Source of the DNA: Pseudophaeobacter flagellatus
GTDB taxonomy: Bacteria; Pseudomonadota; Alphaproteobacteria; Rhodobacterales; Rhodobacteraceae
Reading direction: 5' to 3'
DNA length: 64,000 nucleotides
NCBI RefSeq assembly: GCF_021228235.1
Contig: NZ_JAJQRG010000001.1
Span: 558,001-622,000, forward strand
Shown here: piece by piece, positions 26,030 through 35,034 of the stretch
Layout of the letters: every line of letters starts with the position of its first letter
How positions within the stretch are numbered: position 1 is the first letter of the stretch
Translations under genes and position numbers: made by a program
Notes under the pieces: generated by a model
Seen by the model: the letters and a program-made list of their open reading frames with translations, nothing else
Told to the model about the DNA's origin: nothing
Databases searched by the model: none

Positions 26030-26104
26030 TGGCTCCGGCGGTAGGGATCGAACCTACGACCAATTGATTAACAGTCAACTGCTCTACCGCTGAGCTACGC
26101 CGGA
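26030..26104 (-). tRNA. tRNA-Asn (GUU), rebuilt at attR
   Basis: A complete 75-nt cloverleaf on the minus strand with encoded CCA. The acceptor TCCGGCG pairs with CGCCGGA, the discriminator is G, the D-arm is GCTCAGCGGTAGAGC, the anticodon is GTT in the loop CTGTTAA, and the T-arm is GTAGGTTCGATCCCTAC. The 47 bases at the 3' end are duplicated at 16041-16087, showing that the island supplies the 3' part. Confidence 0.97.
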
Positions 26105-26177
26105 ACGGTCCGTGCGATATAGCGAGGCGGATTGGGGAGGTCTAGGGGGTGGAGCCGATTTTTTGAAAAAAGTTTTG

Positions 26178-27092
26178 TCAACCAAGCCAATGGAAGAGCG
26201 CGCCTTCTGTCAGCTCGTCCTGGGGACGGACTTTTGCCCGGCTGGTTAGGTCGACAAGGTGGGCAAGGACATTGCGTTCTGCTGCTGGCAGCAGCGCCTC
26301 CGGGGTGTCGCTGTACATTGCGCGTGCCAGCTCGGCCGGGGTGGCCGGGGCGCGTTGCAGATGGGCGAGGATTTCCGCCTCGCGGTTTTGCCTGTGGCTG
26401 ATCAGCCAGTCCAGTCGTGCCTGTGGATCGGTGATTTCGCCGCCGTGACCAGGGTAGAACACCCGCCAATCCCGATCGCGAAGCCGGGTGCAGGAGGTCA
26501 TGAAATCGGTCAGATCGCCATCTGGTGGTGAGACGAGAGAGCTGGCCCAGCCCATGACATGATCGGCGGTAAAACAGGCGTCATTCAGGGCCAGGGCGAT
26601 ATGGTTGCCCAGATGGCCGGGGGTGTGAATCACCTCAAGCTGCCAGTCCGGCGCGTTCAGGCATTGCCCATCCGCCAGGGTAATATCGGGGGTGAAGCCC
26701 ATATCGATGCCTTCGCCGCCGCTGCGCATCCCAGCCGAGACGAGGTCTTGCATGATGGGGCTGCGCCCGGCGCTCGCATCGCCAAACCCATAGGTGGGGG
26801 CACCACAGCGGGCCGAAAGGGCGGCGGCAAGCGGTGAGTGGTCCAGGTGGCTATGGGTGACGATGATATGGCTGATCACTTGCCCAGGCTGCAGCGCCGC
26901 CAGGATGGCCTCTAGGTGGGCGGGGATATCGGGGCCAGGGTCGATCACTGCGATCTGGCTGGTGCCGACCAGATAGGTATTGGTGCCACGATAGGTCATC
27001 GCAGAGGGGTTGGGCGCAAGCAGGCGCCGCACGCCTGGCTCTAGCTGCTCTGGCTGACCGGGGATCGGGTCGAAATCATCAGGGGCCTGCAT
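26178..27092 (-). CDS. MBL-fold hydrolase, LACTB2-like
   Basis: A 304-residue metallo-beta-lactamase-fold protein. The metal motif is VTHSHLDHSPLA (HxHxDH), with IDPGPD upstream, HTPGHLGNHIAL and FYPGHGGEI downstream. The C-terminal helical domain (HRQNREAEILAHLQRAPATPAEL) is typical of the LACTB2/endoribonuclease-like subgroup, which suggests nuclease or thioester hydrolase activity. The reaction cannot be fixed from the sequence. Confidence 0.88.
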   Translation of the reverse strand: MQAPDDFDPIPGQPEQLEPGVRRLLAPNPSAMTYRGTNTYLVGTSQIAVIDPGPDIPAHLEAILAALQPGQVISHIIVTHSHLDHSPLAAALSARCGAPTYGFGDASAGRSPIMQDLVSAGMRSGGEGIDMGFTPDITLADGQCLNAPDWQLEVIHTPGHLGNHIALALNDACFTADHVMGWASSLVSPPDGDLTDFMTSCTRLRDRDWRVFYPGHGGEITDPQARLDWLISHRQNREAEILAHLQRAPATPAELARAMYSDTPEALLPAAERNVLAHLVDLTSRAKVRPQDELTEGALFHWLG

Positions 27093-27257
27093 GTGTTTCT
27101 GCCTTGATTGGGGCCGCTTGGGGCCGCTGTGAACCTATGCGCACCCGGGCCAGGACATCGCCCCGGTCCTGTTGTCGCGGACCGGGTCTCTCTGCCAGTG
27201 TGGGCGCTATGATTTAGCGGCCTTCACAGGGGGGGCGCGCGCCGCTAGTATTAGCCT

Positions 27258-28577
27258 ATGTTCTTCCAATGGCTCAAACAATATGTCCCGCGCAGCCTGT
27301 ATGCCCGTGCGGCACTGATCCTTGTCGTCCCCGTGGTTGCATTGCAGCTACTGGTCACGATTGTCTTTATCAAACGCGATCTTGAGGATCTTACCACGCA
27401 GATGACCGCCACCATTCAGCGCGAAATTGCGCTGTTGCGGCAACAGGCCAGGGGGGCGCGCTCTCCCGAGGAATATCTGAGCCGCCTGACGCCCTATCTG
27501 GCCCCCTTGACCATGCAGGCACGGTTCCTGCCGCCAGATGCGCCGCCGCCGCAGACCGCCCTTAGCCTGAACGAGTTTTCGGGCCGGGTGGTGCGAGAGA
27601 AGCTGCAGCGCGAGCTGGAGGGGTTCGTGGCGGTGCAATTTCCGGAAGACCGCGCCTTTTTGCTGTATTTTGACACCGAGGTCGGCACTCTGGAGCTGGC
27701 CCTGGACCGGCGACGCCTGACTGCGGCAGCCCCGCACCAGTTGATCGTGACCATGGTGTTTTTTGGGTTTCTGATGACGGTGATTTCCTTTGTTTACATG
27801 CGCAATCAGCTGCGCCCGATCAAGAAACTGGCCGATGCGGCGCAGGCTTTTGGCCGAGGACGGCACCTTTCCTATTCACCGCGCGGCGCGACCGAAGTGC
27901 GGGTTGCCGGCAGTGCCTTTGTCGATATGCGGGCGCGCATAGAGCGCCAGATCGAGCAGCGTACGCTGATGCTTTCGGGGGTGAGCCATGATCTGCGCAC
28001 GCCCTTGACCCGGCTCAAGCTGGGTCTGGCGATGATCGATGAGGACGAGGCAGAGCCGATGCTGCGCGATGTCGAGGAGATGCAGGCGCTGTTGGATGCC
28101 TTTCTTGATTTCTCGCGCGGGGCCTCTACCGGAGAACCAGAGCCGGTGGATCCGCAGCAGCTGGCAATTGCAGTGGTCGAGGCCTGGCAGCGACAGGGCA
28201 AGGACGTGATGCTGGGAGAGTTGAGCGGCGCGGGCACGGTGCTGCTGCGACCGCAGGCGATGCGCCGCGCGCTCGAAAATCTGGTCTCGAATGCGGTGCG
28301 CTATGGCACGCGGGCGCGGGTCTCGGTGGCCTTGACTGAAAAATCCCTGCGGCTGCGTGTCGAAGACGATGGGCCCGGCATTCCCGCGTCACAACGCGGC
28401 GATGCGGTGCGGCCCTTTGCGCGGCTGGACCCGGCGCGGAATCAGGATCTGGGCTCGGGGGTTGGTCTGGGGCTGGCGATTGTCACCGACATCGCCCGCG
28501 CCCATGGCGGTACCTTGCGGCTGGGGCAGAGCGAGGCGCTTGGCGGCTTGTCGGCTGATATCGTGATTGGCCGCTAG
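27258..28577 (+). CDS. EnvZ-type sensor histidine kinase
   Basis: A 439-residue inner-membrane kinase. TM1 (about 17-38) and TM2 (about 165-185) flank a periplasmic sensor; a HAMP (QLRPIKKLADAAQAFGRGR) follows. HisKA has His about 244 in SGVSHDLRTPLTRLK. The catalytic domain has the N-box NLVSNAVRYG, G1 EDDGPGIP and G2 GSGVGLGLAIV. No response regulator is adjacent, so the partner is encoded elsewhere. It is divergent from the MBL hydrolase. Confidence 0.9.
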   Translation: MFFQWLKQYVPRSLYARAALILVVPVVALQLLVTIVFIKRDLEDLTTQMTATIQREIALLRQQARGARSPEEYLSRLTPYLAPLTMQARFLPPDAPPPQTALSLNEFSGRVVREKLQRELEGFVAVQFPEDRAFLLYFDTEVGTLELALDRRRLTAAAPHQLIVTMVFFGFLMTVISFVYMRNQLRPIKKLADAAQAFGRGRHLSYSPRGATEVRVAGSAFVDMRARIERQIEQRTLMLSGVSHDLRTPLTRLKLGLAMIDEDEAEPMLRDVEEMQALLDAFLDFSRGASTGEPEPVDPQQLAIAVVEAWQRQGKDVMLGELSGAGTVLLRPQAMRRALENLVSNAVRYGTRARVSVALTEKSLRLRVEDDGPGIPASQRGDAVRPFARLDPARNQDLGSGVGLGLAIVTDIARAHGGTLRLGQSEALGGLSADIVIGR

Positions 28578-28768
28578 CGGCCCCCTTGTCGCCGTCTTTG
28601 CCGTTTCAGGACATGTGAGAAAATCCGCTACCTCCATCGCGCCCTGACAGAAATTTGTCGGTTGTTAATCAGTGTGTTGCAGTCTAACCCCCAAGGGCCC
28701 GGCAGGGGGTACTTCCCTCTGGCGCGATATGAGCCCGCTGTATTTGAAGTTGAAAGTTCGATCTGAGA

Positions 28769-29206
28769 ATGACCATAAGTAAACGAGACATGATTGCGCG
28801 CTGGTTCACCGTTATCTGGGAAGACCGCAATCTGGCTGAACTGGATTCGTTTCTGGCGCCCTCTGTGCAGGAGGATGACATGCTGATCGGCCAGCTGGCG
28901 CCAAGGCGCGATATCCCCCTGTTGGTAGAGGTCTTCCACACGCTACTCGGGGCGATCAAAATCGACATGCACCAGTTCATGACGGATGGTGATTTGGCCT
29001 GCGTATCCTATACCGTTTGCGCCGCTGGTGCGGATCGGGTCACGCCGGTTGCGGTGGATGGAATGATGATGGTGCGGTTTGAAGAGGGGCTGATTGCCGA
29101 GATCATCTCAAGCCTAGATTGCCTGAGCATGTTTGAACAACTGGGGCAGATGCCGCCTGACACTCTGGCCGCCTGTTTTTCCGGGCAAAGCCTGACCTGG
29201 AAGTGA
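28769..29206 (+). CDS. SnoaL/NTF2-like small protein
   Basis: 145 residues opening MTISKRDMIARWFTVIWEDRNLAELDSFLAP. It then has VEVFHTLLGAIKIDMHQFMTDGDLACVSYTV and DGMMMVRFEEGLIAEIISSLD, the alpha+beta barrel pattern of SnoaL-like polyketide-cyclase/NTF2 proteins. These serve as hydrolases, isomerases or ligand binders, so the function is open. It appears monocistronic. Confidence 0.72.
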   Translation: MTISKRDMIARWFTVIWEDRNLAELDSFLAPSVQEDDMLIGQLAPRRDIPLLVEVFHTLLGAIKIDMHQFMTDGDLACVSYTVCAAGADRVTPVAVDGMMMVRFEEGLIAEIISSLDCLSMFEQLGQMPPDTLAACFSGQSLTWK

Positions 29207-29397
29207 GGAGCCCCGGCCAGCTGCAAGGGCAAAGTGCATGATGCTGCGTTCGGCACGGGTGGAAGCGACCCGCAGTTTCCTGACTTTGCAAAGCAAAGGC
29301 GGCTGGGCATTGCGGATCGGCGCGACCGGCCCGAAAGCTGCCATTCGACGGTCTGCAGCGGACGGCGGATTAGCGCCCAAGGTCGGCCCCGAACTAG

Positions 29398-29622
29398 TCA
29401 GAACCTGCCGGGATACATGCTCATCATGCTTTGGACGTCGGCATCGCTGGAGAAGGCATCCGGGTTACGGGAAAGAACCTCCCAGATGAATTCCCGCCGG
29501 GATCGGGCGTCATCGGGCTGCGTTTCCTCAAGGCGGGGGGCGAAGTTAAAAACACGCTGGATGAAGCCAAGAGCCTTTTGAAGCGGCGGGACGGTGCGGG
29601 CGCTGGTCATGAATGCGTTCAT
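29398..29622 (-). CDS. Small conserved-looking hypothetical protein
   Basis: A 74-residue protein, MNAFMTSARTVPPLQKALGFIQRVF..., ending in SMMSMYPGRF. It has GAGAG before the first ATG and a second in-frame ATG four codons later. It is divergent from the LysR gene. No known domain was recognised. The coding call rests on the RBS, coherent composition and its place opposite a LysR gene that may control it. Confidence 0.55.
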   Translation of the reverse strand: MNAFMTSARTVPPLQKALGFIQRVFNFAPRLEETQPDDARSRREFIWEVLSRNPDAFSSDADVQSMMSMYPGRF

Positions 29623-29717
29623 CTCTCGGGCCTTTTCTGCTGCTGCGAAGGTGCCCCCACTGTAGCGGCTGCGCGATTTTCCCGGTATCGGCCGCGGCGA
29701 TGTGCTATTCTACAAAA

Positions 29718-30605
29718 ATGAAGAACGAATTCCGGAGCTGGTCAGAAATCAGGGTCTTTCTTGCCGTCGTGCGCTCGGGGTCCACCTTGGCTGCCTCGCG
29801 CCAGCTCGGCATGGCCCAGCCAACCGTTGCGCGCCGCATTGAGGCGCTTGAGCATGAGCTTGGCGTAACCCTGTTCGAGCGGGACACGCGCGGCTTCCGG
29901 CCGACCGGAACAGCACGAGCGATCCTGCAGAACGCGGAAGAAATCGAAGCGGCGGCAACCTGCCTGGCGCAGATGGTTGAAACGCTGCACAGCACCAGGC
30001 CGATCCGGATCACGGCCTATTCCGGCAACTTCTCACCCCGGGTTGCAACGATCTTCAGCGAGTTCTCTTTGCTCCGCCCCGATGTCAGCTTCGAATTCCT
30101 GCCCAGCGTCGAAGTCCTGGATCTGTCGGCTGGCGAAGCGGATGTAGCATTGCGCGTGACAAGAAGTCCCCCCCATCCAGACCTGATCTGCCGCAAGATA
30201 AGCACCGCGCGTTACGCGCTGTTCGGATCCCGTTCCTACGCCGAAAAACACGGGTTGCCGACCTCGATCGAAGACCTGTTCAACCATACGTTTGTCGGCT
30301 TCCTGCGTGAAGGTGTGCCGTCAGCCTATCACGATTGGCTGATCCGCCATGCAGAACCTGATCAGATCAGGCAAACCTATTCCGAGATAGATTTGATGCA
30401 TGCCGCGATCCGGTCGGGTTATGGTCTTGGAATCATGAACGTGAAACTTGCCGAAAGCGATGACACGCTCATCCAATGCTTTGCGCCGCTGGAGGAAATG
30501 AACTCGGAGCACTTGATGTTGATCGCACCAGAGGCGTATCGGCGCCCCGAAGTGAAGGCCTTCGCGAAGTTCTTCGCGCCCCGCTATGCCGCCGTTTTCA
30601 GGTAG
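29718..30605 (+). CDS. LysR-family transcriptional regulator
   Basis: A 295-residue regulator. The N-terminal winged HTH reads WSEIRVFLAVVRSGSTLAASRQLGMAQPTVARRIEALEHELGVTLFERDTRGF. The effector domain (about 90-290) includes ADVALRVTRSPPHPDLICRKI. ATG 29718 is chosen where the family homology begins, although the frame is open upstream. Targets are unknown; the divergent small gene is the first candidate. Confidence 0.88.
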   Translation: MKNEFRSWSEIRVFLAVVRSGSTLAASRQLGMAQPTVARRIEALEHELGVTLFERDTRGFRPTGTARAILQNAEEIEAAATCLAQMVETLHSTRPIRITAYSGNFSPRVATIFSEFSLLRPDVSFEFLPSVEVLDLSAGEADVALRVTRSPPHPDLICRKISTARYALFGSRSYAEKHGLPTSIEDLFNHTFVGFLREGVPSAYHDWLIRHAEPDQIRQTYSEIDLMHAAIRSGYGLGIMNVKLAESDDTLIQCFAPLEEMNSEHLMLIAPEAYRRPEVKAFAKFFAPRYAAVFR

Positions 30606-31048
30606 AAACTTCCCGTGAAACTGGAGTAGAGAATTGCGGCGGCCAATCACACCGGTTGCGTATTCATCCGCACGCCGACTGTCTATGAATTGCGTCCCGA
30701 ACGACCGCTCTCCGGCTAGCCTGCATATGCTCCCTCATAGGTTCCGTGAACCGGGTTGAACCCACCTGTCTTGCGCAGGTGTTGAAAAACGCTTGAGTAA
30801 AAAGCGGTTCCCTTGCCTGGAACCAATGGCTTGTGCCAGGGGCGTGTTGTTCACATCGAAGATGTAGGGAGTTCGAGCCTCTCATCACCCATCATTCCAT
30901 CCAGAACTGCCGTTCGGGGATAGATTCTCGGTGTTCCTCTCAGAAAACTGCGGTACACTCACGCCATAACCCATTGAAACGTACAAGCTGCGGTAATGCG
31001 AGTGCTGCACACCGAGGGTGTTGATTTTAATGAATAATTTTGGCGGAT
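30606..31048. other. Intergenic region with clustered hairpins and a tRNA remnant
   Basis: No convincing gene in 443 bp. Three adjacent inverted repeats lie at 30740-30752 (GGTTC/GAACC), 30753-30763 (GGGTT/AACCC) and 30763-30781 (CACCTG/CAGGTG). A tRNA-Val 3' half follows at about 30849-30894. The segment looks like the edge of an old tRNA-targeted insertion. Confidence 0.6.
30849..30894 (+). pseudogene. 3' half of a tRNA-Val(CAC)-like gene (attachment-site remnant)
   Basis: From the anticodon loop onward the sequence reads as a tRNA: loop TTCACAT with anticodon CAC (30852-30854), stem CGAAG, T-arm GGGAG-TTCGAGC-CTCTC, and acceptor ATCACCC-A-TCA (30884-30894). The 5' half, expected to begin GGGTGAT, is missing and the 5' anticodon strand is mispaired. 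Such 3' halves are left by integrases that cut in the anticodon loop. Confidence 0.6.
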
Positions 31049-31124
31049 TGGTAGGCCTGGCAGGATTTGAACCCGCAACCAAAGCGTTATGAGCGCTCTG
31101 CTCTAACCGTTGAGCTACAGGCCC
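31049..31124 (-). tRNA. tRNA with CAU anticodon (Ile2 or elongator Met)
   Basis: A 76-nt gene on the minus strand with encoded CCA. The acceptor GGGCCTG pairs with CAGGCCT (one G-U), the D-arm is GCTCAACGGTTAGAGC, the anticodon loop is CTCATAA within GAGCG/CGCTT, and the T-arm is GCGGGTTCAAATCCTGC. CAU can be Met or lysidine-modified Ile2. The acceptor resembles alphaproteobacterial Ile2, but this is not certain. Confidence 0.9.
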
Positions 31125-31158
31125 GCTGCGACGTGGTTAGAAAATGCTTGCCAGAAGG

Positions 31159-32094
31159 TCAAGCTATGATTGCAGCAGGCGGGTGACGACGGGCAATTGA
31201 CGCGACACGCAGGGCTTCCATCCGATCGAGAAGACTGGAAATGATGACTTCGTGGCGTTTGTCATAGCTGTGGCGTGACGGGTAAACAGCATAGATTTCT
31301 TTATGTTGTGGTTGATACCGCGGCAGGATCTCCTCAAAACGGCCATCCCAAAGGGCCTCTTCCAGGAATAGGCGCGGGGCGCGGGCATAGCCGGTATGGT
31401 TGCTGACCGCGCGGATGATCAGATCGGGATCATCCGCGGTAAAGCCCACATGGACTGGTGCCTGATATTCCACCCCGTCTAGGGTGAGCGGGACAAAACC
31501 GCCGGTCTGGTCCTCGTGGTGCTGGATGAATTTAAGCCGCTTCAGCTCTTCGGGTTCCTTGGGGCGACCGACCTGATCTAGGTAGGTTGAGGTGGCAAAA
31601 AGCACGGTCTCCATCTGGGCAATTTTGCGTGCCGCGCCGTCGCTGTCGCCCAGCGTGCCAGAGCGAATGGCCAGATCCACGTTTTCGCGCACAACATCAA
31701 CCAGCCGGTCTTCCAGTTTCATCACGATATCCAGGTCAGGATAGGCTTGGTTCACCTCCAGCAGCACCGGCCCCAGGATGATGCGGCCAAAAAACGTACT
31801 GGTGCTGATGCGAAAGGTGCCAGAAATGCTGTCCGTCAGGGCGCTCAGCTCGGCGGACATCCGGTCATAGCCGGACAGTAGCCCCTGGGCCTGGGTGTAG
31901 ACCAACTGGCCGGGGCGGGTCGGCTTGACCCCAGTGGAAGAGCGATGCAGCAGCTCATGGCCCAACAGCGCCTCAAGTTGTTTGATTTGCAGACTCATCG
32001 CAGGCTGGCTGATGCCGCGCCGCTGTGCTGCCCGGTTCAGGCTGCCTTCATCCAGGGCAATGACAAAGCTTTCAAGCAATCCAAGGCGATCCAT
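31159..32094 (-). CDS. LysR-family transcriptional regulator divergent from a Tat-exported MBL hydrolase
   Basis: A 311-residue regulator with N-terminal winged HTH LNRAAQRRGISQPAMSLQIKQLEALLGHELL and a normal effector-binding domain. It shares a 117-bp divergent control region with the MBL-fold gene at 32212. That region contains an ATAT-rich dyad around 32100-32140, the usual place for LysR binding, so this regulator probably controls that enzyme. Confidence 0.9.
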   Translation of the reverse strand: MDRLGLLESFVIALDEGSLNRAAQRRGISQPAMSLQIKQLEALLGHELLHRSSTGVKPTRPGQLVYTQAQGLLSGYDRMSAELSALTDSISGTFRISTSTFFGRIILGPVLLEVNQAYPDLDIVMKLEDRLVDVVRENVDLAIRSGTLGDSDGAARKIAQMETVLFATSTYLDQVGRPKEPEELKRLKFIQHHEDQTGGFVPLTLDGVEYQAPVHVGFTADDPDLIIRAVSNHTGYARAPRLFLEEALWDGRFEEILPRYQPQHKEIYAVYPSRHSYDKRHEVIISSLLDRMEALRVASIARRHPPAAIIA

Positions 32095-32211
32095 TTCTGT
32101 TATAATTCCTGCTTATATCTGTAATAGCAATATTCTGGCTACAGCCAGGTGAGACTGCTACTTTATTGAAATTTGTGACCGATACTGGTCGAAACCATAT
32201 TGGAGTCTCTT

Positions 32212-33183
32212 ATGACGATCAATCGTAGAACCTTACTCGGCGGGTTGGCTGCTGCACCTGCTGCCACCTTGATTTCTGGCCAGGCAGTGGCTGACACCGC
32301 AGGGGCGCCTACCGCGCTGCCGCCTGTGCTGCACCAGTTCCATCTGGGGGATGCAAAGGTGACTGTGCTTCTGGATGGCCACTTGCCGCTGGGGGTGCAG
32401 CTGTTTACGGATTATGACGCAGAGAAGGCAGAGGTCGCCCTTGCCAAGGGGCTGCATCAAATGACCCCTGAAGGGCTGAATATTCCCGTGAATGGCTATC
32501 TGGTAGAGCAGGGGGATCGTAAAATTCTTATTGATGCGGGGACGGCAGATTTGATGGGGCCAAGTCTTGGTGCCTTGGGGGGCGCTCTGGCCGCCACGGG
32601 CGTGAAGCCCTCTGAGATTTCAACCGTTCTGCTGACGCATATGCACCCGGATCACTCGGGGGGGCTGGTCAAAGCCAATGGCCAGGCGGCCTATCCCAAT
32701 GCAGAGCTGGTGGTGTCACAGGTGGAGTGGGACTTTTGGCATGATGACGCGATCATGGCCTCTGTTCCCGAAGGCAGCCGCGGGTTCTTTCAGATGGCGC
32801 GGGGCACGGTTGCGCCCTATGCGGATCGGTTGCGGCTGATTAAAGGCGAAGCCGCTGTCATTGATGGGTTTACTGCGATGCCGTTGCCGGGTCATACGCC
32901 GGGTCATACTGGCTATATGCTGGACAGCGGCGGGCAACAGCTGCTGTTCTGGGGCGATGTCATCCACAGCACGGCGCTTCAGTTCGCCTATCCGGACTGG
33001 ACCATTGCCTTTGACACTGATGCGGCGCTGACGGCTGAAACCCGCGTCAAGATGTTTGATCGTGCGGTGGCCGATAACCTCTTGCTGACTGGCAGTCATA
33101 TCGACTTTCCTGGACTTGGCCGGGTGCTGCGCCATGGCAAGAGCTATGCCTATCAGCCCGCGCCCTGGCAATTTGGTCTCTGA
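32212..33183 (+). CDS. Tat-exported MBL-fold hydrolase
   Basis: A 323-residue protein. The N-terminus MTINRRTLLGGLAAAPAATLISGQAVA is a twin-arginine signal, so the enzyme folds in the cytoplasm before export. The metal site is LTHMHPDHSGG, with IDAGTADL, PLPGHTPGHTGYM and FWGDVIH. This is the family of lactonase/thiolesterase-like MBL proteins. GGAG lies 8 nt before ATG 32212; a TTG four codons earlier is rejected. It is divergent from a LysR gene. The substrate is unknown. Confidence 0.9.
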   Translation: MTINRRTLLGGLAAAPAATLISGQAVADTAGAPTALPPVLHQFHLGDAKVTVLLDGHLPLGVQLFTDYDAEKAEVALAKGLHQMTPEGLNIPVNGYLVEQGDRKILIDAGTADLMGPSLGALGGALAATGVKPSEISTVLLTHMHPDHSGGLVKANGQAAYPNAELVVSQVEWDFWHDDAIMASVPEGSRGFFQMARGTVAPYADRLRLIKGEAAVIDGFTAMPLPGHTPGHTGYMLDSGGQQLLFWGDVIHSTALQFAYPDWTIAFDTDAALTAETRVKMFDRAVADNLLLTGSHIDFPGLGRVLRHGKSYAYQPAPWQFGL

Positions 33184-33300
33184 GCAGGGCGCTGATTGTG
33201 CCCCTCCATCGCGCGACAAGATGCGCGCGGTGGATTCCTTTGTTTCTTTCTGGTCAGCCTTGCGCTAAAGGCTGCGCAACCAGTTTTAAGGAGCCAAGAG

Positions 33301-34347
33301 ATGACCAGCGGCAAGAACGGTTTGACCTATGCGGATGCAGGTGTGGACATTGACGCGGGCAATGCCCTGGTGGACCGCATCAAGCCGGCCGCCAAACGGA
33401 CCAATCGCTCCGGCGTGATGAGCGGATTGGGCGGCTTTGGCGCGCTGTTTGACCTGAAAGATGCCGGTTATAGTGATCCGATCCTAGTAGGGGCCACCGA
33501 TGGCGTGGGCACCAAGCTGCGCATCGCCATTGATACCGGCCATGTGGACGGCGTGGGTATCGATCTGGTTGCCATGTGCGTCAACGATCTGGTCTGTCAG
33601 GGGGCAGAGCCTTTGTTCTTCCTTGATTACTTTGCCACCGGCAAGCTGGAAACCGAAACCGCCGCCCGCATCATCGAAGGCATCGCCGAGGGCTGCGTGC
33701 GTTCTGGCTGTGCCCTGATCGGCGGCGAAACCGCAGAGATGCCCGGCATGTACCCCAAGGGTGACTTCGATCTGGCCGGCTTTGCGGTTGGTGCGATGGA
33801 ACGCGGTACTGCCCTGCCTGCAGGCGTTGTCGAGGGCGATGTGCTCGTGGGGCTGGCCTCGGATGGGGTGCATTCCAATGGCTATTCTTTGGTGCGCAAG
33901 ATTGTCGACCTCTCCGGTCTGGGCTGGGACGCGGAATCGCCCTTTGGCGCGGGTCCCCTGGGCGAGGCGTTGCTGACCCCAACCCGTCTTTATGTAAAAC
34001 AAAGCCTTGCAGCGGTGCGGGCCGGGGGCGTGCATGCGCTGGCCCATATCACCGGCGGCGGCCTAACCGAAAACCTGCCACGGGTTCTGCCCGAAGATCT
34101 GGGTGCCGATATCGACCTGAATGCCTGGGATCTGCCCGGCGTGTTCAAATGGATGGCCGAGGTGGGCGGCATTTCCGAGGCCGAGATGCTGAAAACCTTT
34201 AACTGCGGCATTGGCATGATCCTGTCCGTTTCAGCCGATCGCGCCGATGATCTGATTGCCGTGCTGGAGGCCGAGGGCGAAACCGTCAGCCGTCTGGGCA
34301 CAGTCACCGCCGGGGAAGGCATGCGCTATACGGGCAAGCTGCTGTGA
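33301..34347 (+). CDS. purM: Phosphoribosylformylglycinamidine cyclo-ligase (AIR synthetase)
   Basis: A 348-residue enzyme of de novo purine synthesis that closes FGAM to AIR with ATP. The N-terminus [22 protein letters not shown] is canonical. Further blocks are [54 protein letters not shown] and [14 protein letters not shown] lies 8 nt before ATG 33301. Its TGA overlaps the GTG of purN, a common coupled pair. Confidence 0.97.
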   Translation: MTSGKNGLTYADAGVDIDAGNALVDRIKPAAKRTNRSGVMSGLGGFGALFDLKDAGYSDPILVGATDGVGTKLRIAIDTGHVDGVGIDLVAMCVNDLVCQGAEPLFFLDYFATGKLETETAARIIEGIAEGCVRSGCALIGGETAEMPGMYPKGDFDLAGFAVGAMERGTALPAGVVEGDVLVGLASDGVHSNGYSLVRKIVDLSGLGWDAESPFGAGPLGEALLTPTRLYVKQSLAAVRAGGVHALAHITGGGLTENLPRVLPEDLGADIDLNAWDLPGVFKWMAEVGGISEAEMLKTFNCGIGMILSVSADRADDLIAVLEAEGETVSRLGTVTAGEGMRYTGKLL

Positions 34348-34946
34348 GCGATAAGAAGAAGGTTGCTATTCTGGTCTCGGGTGGCGGTTCCAACATGGTG
34401 GCGCTGGTCGAGAGCATGCAGGGTGACCATCCGGCCCGCCCCTGTCTGGTTTTGTCAAACGACGCCGAGGCAGGCGGGCTGAAAAAGGCGGCGGCGGCCG
34501 GGATTGCCACCGCCGCTGTCGATCACCGCCCCTTTAAGGGCGATCGCGCCGCATTTGAGGCAGAGCTGGTCAAACCCATTCTGGAATCTGGGGCCGATAT
34601 CGTCTGTCTGGCCGGGTTCATGCGGGTTTTGACCGCAGGCTTTGTTGGGCATTTTCAGGGGCGTATGCTGAATATTCACCCCTCTTTACTGCCTAAATAC
34701 AAAGGATTGCACACCCATGCGCGGGCGCTGGAGGCTGGAGACAGTGAACATGGCTGCACCGTGCATGAGGTAACGCCCGCTCTGGATGATGGCCCGATTC
34801 TGGGCCAGGCGCGGGTCCCCGTTTTGGCAGGCGATACCGCAGAAACGCTCGCCGCGCGCATTCTGGTGCAGGAACATCGGCTCTACCCGGAAGTGCTGCG
34901 CCGCTTTGCTGGCGGTGATCGCAGCCCGGTGTATCTCCAGGGTTGA
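34344..34946 (+). CDS. purN: Phosphoribosylglycinamide formyltransferase
   Basis: A 200-residue GAR transformylase using 10-formyl-THF. Motifs are [24 protein letters not shown], the catalytic region [17 protein letters not shown] and [19 protein letters not shown]. The start GTG 34344 overlaps the purM stop by 4 nt, so the pair is translationally coupled. Confidence 0.96.
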   Translation: MSDKKKVAILVSGGGSNMVALVESMQGDHPARPCLVLSNDAEAGGLKKAAAAGIATAAVDHRPFKGDRAAFEAELVKPILESGADIVCLAGFMRVLTAGFVGHFQGRMLNIHPSLLPKYKGLHTHARALEAGDSEHGCTVHEVTPALDDGPILGQARVPVLAGDTAETLAARILVQEHRLYPEVLRRFAGGDRSPVYLQG

Positions 34947-35034
34947 ACCGGGCTGACCTGCGGTTTGCATTGCGGGCGGCAAAGGCGTATCACCATATTC
35001 ACCTTCGTTTAGATTACCAGAAAAGTCGTTACAT

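Larger units (their letters stand above)
16041..26076. mobile_element. Integrated capsid-forming satellite (cf-PICI-like island) in tRNA-Asn
   Basis: The island is about 10.0 kb and is bounded by exact 47-bp repeats (16041-16087 and 26030-26076) made from the 3' part of tRNA-Asn. Its contents in order are a tyrosine integrase, an AlpA-like regulator, an unknown HTH protein, a regulatory intergenic region, a small reversed secreted protein, a seven-gene HK97-type head/packaging cassette and a reversed cargo gene. Tail, baseplate, lysis, holin, portal-independent replication modules and a CI repressor are absent. Capsid-forming phage-inducible chromosomal islands have this composition: they build their own small heads and use helper-phage tails. 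A degraded prophage is the alternative, but every head gene is intact and the cassette is tightly overlapped. Confidence 0.85.

Noticed and set aside
16041-26076. Gene transfer agent cluster or complete prophage
   Set aside because: Roseobacter GTA clusters have tail genes and no integrase or att sites; a full prophage would need tail, lysis and control genes, which are absent.
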